From Haliclona indistincta (Eukaryota; Porifera; Demospongiae; Haplosclerida; Chalinidae): 64,000 bases of DNA. The notes under the pieces were generated by a model that was given only the letters and a program-made list of their open reading frames with translations, had not been told where the DNA came from and did not search any database. The DNA lies in assembly GCA_964017065.1 (NCBI GenBank), contig OZ024784.1:4445152-4509151 (forward strand). The letters run 5' to 3'. The translations under genes and the position numbers were made by a program. Of the stretch, positions 58,701 through 64,000 are shown in pieces; the stretch's first letter is position 1, and each line of letters starts with the position of its first letter.

Positions 58701-61700
58701 TACTTGCACGAACAAAATATACACAGTATTACCAGCACCAACAAGGTGGCTAGGACAGCTGTCTCTAAAAACAACTAGTAAAGAGGAAGAACTTGTCTGA
58801 GTTCATTGTCCCACTACATGTGACAATGTGCATATGTAATAAAGTCACTGTCACTTATTACTTTTCAATATTCTGCTTAAACTTGTATAAACTTTTTTAC
58901 CCAAAGTCATTTCAGTCAAACCACTGTATCCTGAGTCAATGCCTTAGGTCAAACCACTGTGACTTCACTGGACAGTGAGGTTATGGTTACTATGGAGCAT
59001 CCTCCATGGCAACACCATGCAACAATGTGCATCACAGTAACCATGGTAAACACAAGAGGTGTTGAAAGGGCACAAACAGCAATTACTGAGTGAACACATT
59101 GCTAACTACACTTGTTAATGTTAGCAAAGAAGCAACAAAAGCAACAACTTTACCGATTAGACAAGTCAATTTGCGTCATATTGAGCGTACGTACACATTG
59201 TGTCAATTTGTGTCATATTGTACGTACGTACACATTGCATATAAAGTACACGCGAGCATACTGAGCACTTTCAGTTGCTGTGGTAACCATGTTTATATAC
59301 CCACTATATTACCGACAGACTCACAGTAAAACTAACGTATGCTGTTGCCAATTTCCTACAGCAAAAACTTGTACTTACGCGTCAGACTGACAGACACACA
59401 AAACTATGCACACGCATTAGTTGCTGTAGAAACTAAGCTTCAATGTGTAGTACATGTAGGACAGTCCTTATATGGAGTAAGTGCTCTTGTTTGTGTGAGG
59501 AAAACAGGATAAAGAACAAGCTATTAACTTGATGGCTACAGCCAAAGCATCACGCAGCTGCAGCTATGTGTATTCATGCTCTCAGCTAGCACAATACATA
59601 CCTTATGTGACTTGATAAACAGCAATTGAATACACTACATACTATGCAGCTATAAATACCAGTACGGTTATGTGTTATCATAAACCTTGGTTGAATATGG
59701 CAACATAACACCATTGATGCCCTATACACTTTATCAATGTGCAATAAATAACAATAATTATTAATACCATTCAGAAACGCACACCACTATCAAATACAGC
59801 TACGTAGTGTAACATGACAGGGAACTCATATTCGCTGTTGAGAATGTGCTTACAGACAAGAAAAAAAAACATATATCACGAGAAGATTGGGAGTGTGTGC
59901 AACATAATTATGCAAACAAACTGGTGAGCAAAGGACATGTAATGTACACACTCAGTTGGTAGTTTTCAAATATTTTACATGCTTGTGGTGTTTCTGCTGA
60001 ATTCTACTAGGCTATATGCTTTCATGTACATGTAACAAGTTAATTCGAATTCTTCAATGTAATAGGAATTTAAAAGAGAGACGCAACAGCCATTTTGAAG
60101 CGACACTTTGACACACGGCAGCTGTTACATAACAACAAACAAGCAGCATAACAATGTTGTGCTATCAAGGGCTTAGTAGAAATTGTTTCTCTCTACATGC
60201 ATGTGAGCCATACACAATCTGATTATACCTGAATAGACTGATGATGGATTGTATGAAATTTCTCATTTTGTATCGTCTGAAGAATGATAGAATAACCTCC
60301 TTCGCCTTTGTCTTCCTTCTTCTGTTCCTCACTAAGAATCCTCGAGTAAACTATTGGAACAAAAGAGAGCCTAATAAACACATGTATTCAATAAAGCTAT
60401 TATACACATGTGTTCAATAATGCTATTTTCTGTATTCAAAAGGTGTTTATTATTACGTGACAAGTCTACATGGTGTTGTCAATTGAGCAATTGTGAACAG
60501 AGCTAGGAATGGGAGGCTGTTTGTTACACAAGTTGCTAGTGAGAAACAGAGATCTTCAAAGCGAGTATTAATGTCAGATCTATTAGTTTGAACTAGCCCA
60601 GCTGCACTCTCAAATTCAGCCCCTGTATAAACATCAAAGAATGCTAACTGCATTACTAACGACATTAGTGAAATGGTGATTCATAATAGGTAAAAATAAC
60701 AGTGACTTCAGAAGCGACATATCTCAGTAGCTTCCTCTGAAACTCTTCCTTCTCTTTGCTTCCCTTCCCTTATGTAATATTCCCATTATTTATCACTTGA
60801 TCTCTCCACAATGCTCAAGTGACTGCGTTGTGTGTATATAGAGCAAGAGTTACATAAGTGTATTGTTAGTTGGCTGTGCTCATTAATAGTGATACGTGAT
60901 TGCCATGGGTTACCAACATGGTGATACATGTTTGTCACATTGTGAAACAACACCAAGCATGCAGTCGTCCAGGCACCATTACATAACTGCCTTTGCTACA
61001 ACAATTAGTCCAAACTGGCTTTGTTTTGTTGCCTCGGTGACACTAATGCATTATACTTGTACAAAGGTACGCATACCATGCACTTGGCTAGACACTAGCT
61101 TACAAATAACAAAAACATCCTAGATCCCAATGTCATGAAAGACCTGATCTAGTGTTCTAACACAAACATCATAATCATGAACAACTGCTGGTCACTATAC
61201 AAATGTGACCAATACAACACCACAAGCATATGTGGTGTATACAGTAGCAAACCAGAAGTAACTGTTTCAGACATAATCTTTTAAAATTTTGTTCCACTCA
61301 TGGACGCACACACCATACTATAATTACACCAATATACAAACACACTTGTTACAACTATTGATAGACAATTGGGTCTATTGAAGCAATGACATCAGAATGT
61401 GTGGGAGCACTACTTTATGGCTGCAAGTCATTGAGAAGATGCCAAAACCATTTCTAGACTAATGGAAGGGCAGATACGTGACAAACATGCATACCAACCA
61501 TGACTGGTACAACTTGACTATAGCTCACTATGCTCCATTCTGAACTTGAACTAAGAAAGGAACATTCTTCAATGAGGCTAACTCAGCATGCAGGCAACAA
61601 ATCGGCACTAATGGTATAGGCTGAATTATACTGTAGTTATGCTAGTATGCTATGTCGCCAATAGTCTGAACAGTGTTTGGAGGATATAATTATTTTATTG

Positions 61701-62366
61701 AACACAAATCAATCATTATTATTGGCAGCTGTTACGTAATAGCTCGATTAAACAAACCGCTCTTCATAAACTATTTGACGTAGACAAAGCAAATCTTGAT
61801 ATTATCATTTTGCCTCAGGGTTCACACTAACCTTCTGGAGTATCACAACAATTGAAGGAATAGCATCTGCTCTCCTGCGTTCAAGAGCTGTTAGTGTTTG
61901 AGGACTGCGAATGAACACTTTAGTGTGACCGAATTCCATGTCATATGCAAGCTTGACTTGGTTGAAAATGATGCCAGTAGCTTCTCTCGCAGTGCCATTG
62001 TAACTGGGCCATGTGGTAGGGCACATTAGCTTGTAACTTCAGAGATGGAAAGAAAAAAGAATGAAGTTTATGAAGTAGGTTTGATATCAAAATAATTTAC
62101 CGTGAGACAAATCTCTCATAAGGTTGTCTGTTTGCAAAGCCTGCTCTTCTGACTCTGACATTCTCCAGCAGTCCAAGATAGCCAACCTAGGCACATCAAT
62201 AATCACTACCCTGTCTACATTCTTACTAATAGCTCCTCTTATTCAAATTACATTCCTCCTCCTCCTCCTCCTCTCTCTCTCTCACCTGGTGGCCAACTCG
62301 GTCATCAGCAAAGACAATCGGAGATTTGATTTCATTAGGTTTAATGCAACGTACATAGAATGGATC
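52716..62366 (-). CDS. MYO1D: Class I myosin, C-terminal 424 residues (5' exons beyond window)
   Basis: Nine exons (62366-62286, 62186-62101, 62036-61832, 60350-60229, 58254-58153, 54514-54367, 54306-54208, 53600-53335, 52881-52716) join in phase. The first gives the end of the motor: [12 protein letters not shown], then [16 protein letters not shown] and [13 protein letters not shown]. An IQ-like neck follows ([15 protein letters not shown]). The tail ([48 protein letters not shown]) is a TH1 domain that binds acidic phospholipids. There is no SH3, so it is a short-tail myosin I. The [17 protein letters not shown] neck is closest to MYO1D/MYO1G. It links actin to membranes. I could not find the next upstream exon in 62367-64000, so it probably lies beyond the window. 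Confidence 0.9.
54515..58152. other. 3.6-kb myosin intron with simple repeats
   Basis: It contains a short (TG)n at about 56388-56405, a GACA/CAGA-rich tract at 57468-57550, and a (GGA)n stretch near 58098-58118. The longest frame (56811-57164) has no family likeness. Confidence 0.5.
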
Positions 62367-64000
62367 CTATAGAGAGAATGATAACCAATAATAGCAGCCA
62401 GACAGGTGGGATAGATTGGGATGCCAAAAATATTAATACAGACAATAAAGGATCAAGCTGTACTCAAGGAGTTGGACAATTATTGAGTAATCTGACCACC
62501 AGTAAAATGGCTTCTTTGCAAATGAAAGGTTGCATATTGTACCCGAACATGAATGGCGCTGATATTTCCCTTAGTTACAAGAGGAAAAACTCTTCCTCTC
62601 TGGCATAATAGTTAAACACACTATTAATCTGTTCCTTGTGCAGCCCCAAAACACTCCCCTGTACATCATTAATCAAGGGAAAACATGTATTAGTAAACTT
62701 ATGCCCAGTTTTCTATCGATGGGGTAAACCAGTGATGAAGCTATTCCTTCCTTTAAAGGAAACCACTTCCTCCCCTCCAACTAGCATACCGGCAGACAAG
62801 AGGGCATACTGAGAGTGAGTGCGGTAAAGAGACAGGAGAATGACACTCTCACACATTTGATTAAAAATCGGGACTCCACACATAATGGACATGTTTCTAA
62901 AGTTAGACTAGTGATGGCTGACAATAAACGTACATCAGTTACGTATTGGCTGGAACTTGGCAGTCAGAGGTATCTGGAGGTAAGCAACAGCTTGTAGAAG
63001 CTTTCTGTACTCTCGATGATTCACAACAGCTGTAGAGAACCACCATGACGGCCCACGATCACAGATTCTACTCTTGTCTCGCTTTAGCAGTGTCTACTCG
63101 AGCTAGCAGACAAGGATGATCGTCTAGGGATAGCAAAAAGCTGCTGCTTACCTTCTAGAAGTCCAGTTCCAGCCAATACAAAACTGACGTACACGTACTG
63201 TCAGCCATGATCACTAGTCTATCTTTAGAAACACATCCATCATGTGTGGAGTTCCAACTTTTAATCAAATACATGGGAGAGTTTACCTCTTTACCTCTTT
63301 ACTGCGCTCACTCTCATTATGCACTCCAGCGGCACATTGTCAAGCTTAGTAGCTAATGTAAAATTTTCCGTTTTGAAAAGTGTGTAACTTGTGAAACCGT
63401 AATAATGCACCAGTACAAGAAAGCTGAGTTTTTGAAACAACTTTACACTTTGACCTCTATGCTTCTTGTCTTTCATACTAGCCAATACATCAACCTGGTT
63501 GTTTGTGCTTGTGAGCAAAAGCTATACTCACCATGACTCTACAGACATACTAGCTACACGACATGTTTAAGATAGAAAGCAAATTAGACTTTATTAATTG
63601 ACAGCTAATATTCCGCAGATGAAAAATTTCGCAATTTTCAAAATTCATCGTTGAAATAATAATACGAACATAAAAAATTGAGTAATAGGCTACAGTTCTG
63701 GCACTCAAATGAAATTAATTTGTTTTTGCAAACTATAATTTTTTGCAGTCAAGTTCTTAAAATATTCAGCCTTCTGATAATATACAGGGGAACCCGTCTA
63801 ATTTGAACACCCAAATGCAGTCCCACATTATAGTGTATATAGAGTAAATAAATGATCTTGGTTCTATACTTTATGCACACTTTTAAGGTGGCGGTATACC
63901 CGTTTTTATGAATATTAATGAGCGACTTTCTTTTATCTGCAGCTCGTGACAGAGCAACGCTAGCAGCGTGAAACTCGCTCTGATGCATTAATGAGTGTGT
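62367..64000. other. Myosin intron or upstream DNA reaching the window edge
   Basis: No myosin motor exon could be recognised here. The main feature is the inverted repeat at 62811-63315. The remainder is A+T-rich and holds no convincing coding signal. Confidence 0.5.
62811..63315. repeat. Long inverted repeat (foldback element)
   Basis: A left arm (62811-63000) and a right arm (about 63139-63315) are diverged inverted copies. They share GAGAGTGAG, TTTGATTAAAA, ACTCCACACAT, ATGGCTGAC and GTATTGGCTGGAACT. A roughly 140-bp loop separates them. I find no clear target duplication and no protein. This may be a nonautonomous DNA transposon. Confidence 0.75.

Noticed and set aside
60453..60665. 70-residue minus frame ([13 protein letters not shown]...) in the myosin intron
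   Set aside because: An acceptor-like site precedes it, but it fits neither the myosin order nor any family I know; not supported as an exon.

Overview
This is nuclear DNA of an early-branching animal, most likely a demosponge of the Amphimedon type. That is an inference from several features: genes densely packed in head-to-head and tail-to-tail pairs, many introns of about 45-60 nt, A+T-rich sequence, a tyrosine-kinase-like (TKL) kinase with the HRDISSGN loop, tandem ankyrin/Death-domain genes, and animal-only genes (integrin alpha, MSL1, a Cdk5 activator). Exons were assembled by eye from GT-AG boundaries, reading phase and resemblance to known families.

Layout. 1-651 (+) is the last exon of an unidentified Pro/Gln-rich gene. 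MSL1 (1032-3478, -) faces METTL6 (3633-4961, +) across about 150 bp. An EHD-family membrane-remodelling ATPase (5143-7002, -) faces gamma-tubulin (7196-11072, +) across about 190 bp. A RETREG/FAM134-like ER-phagy receptor (11291-12935, -) faces a TSG101-like UEV domain fused to a TKL kinase (13098-15125, +) across about 160 bp. Three tandem ankyrin-coiled-coil-Death genes (A 16689-21271, B 21688-25237, C 26211-30218, all -) follow. Then come an integrin alpha subunit (30866-37496, -), a GRIP golgin of the golgin-245/GOLGA4 type (37805-50870, -), an intronless p35-type Cdk5 activator (51424-52221, -) and the 3' half of a class I myosin (52716-62366, -) whose motor N-terminus lies beyond the right edge.

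Mobile DNA is abundant in introns. There is a foldback element with 9-bp target duplications (gamma-tubulin), a TA-flanked MITE family with a matching empty site in a paralogue, a mariner-like MITE (METTL6), a 1.2-kb foldback insertion present only in gene A, and a long inverted repeat near the right end.

The neighbours do not form one pathway. Several act in trafficking and cytoskeleton (EHD, golgin, myosin I, gamma-tubulin, RETREG, the UEV protein), which may be chance. The most unusual gene is the UEV-coiled-coil-TKL kinase: it keeps the TSG101 layout but ends in a kinase instead of the steadiness box, and it has lost the tyrosines that bind PTAP motifs.
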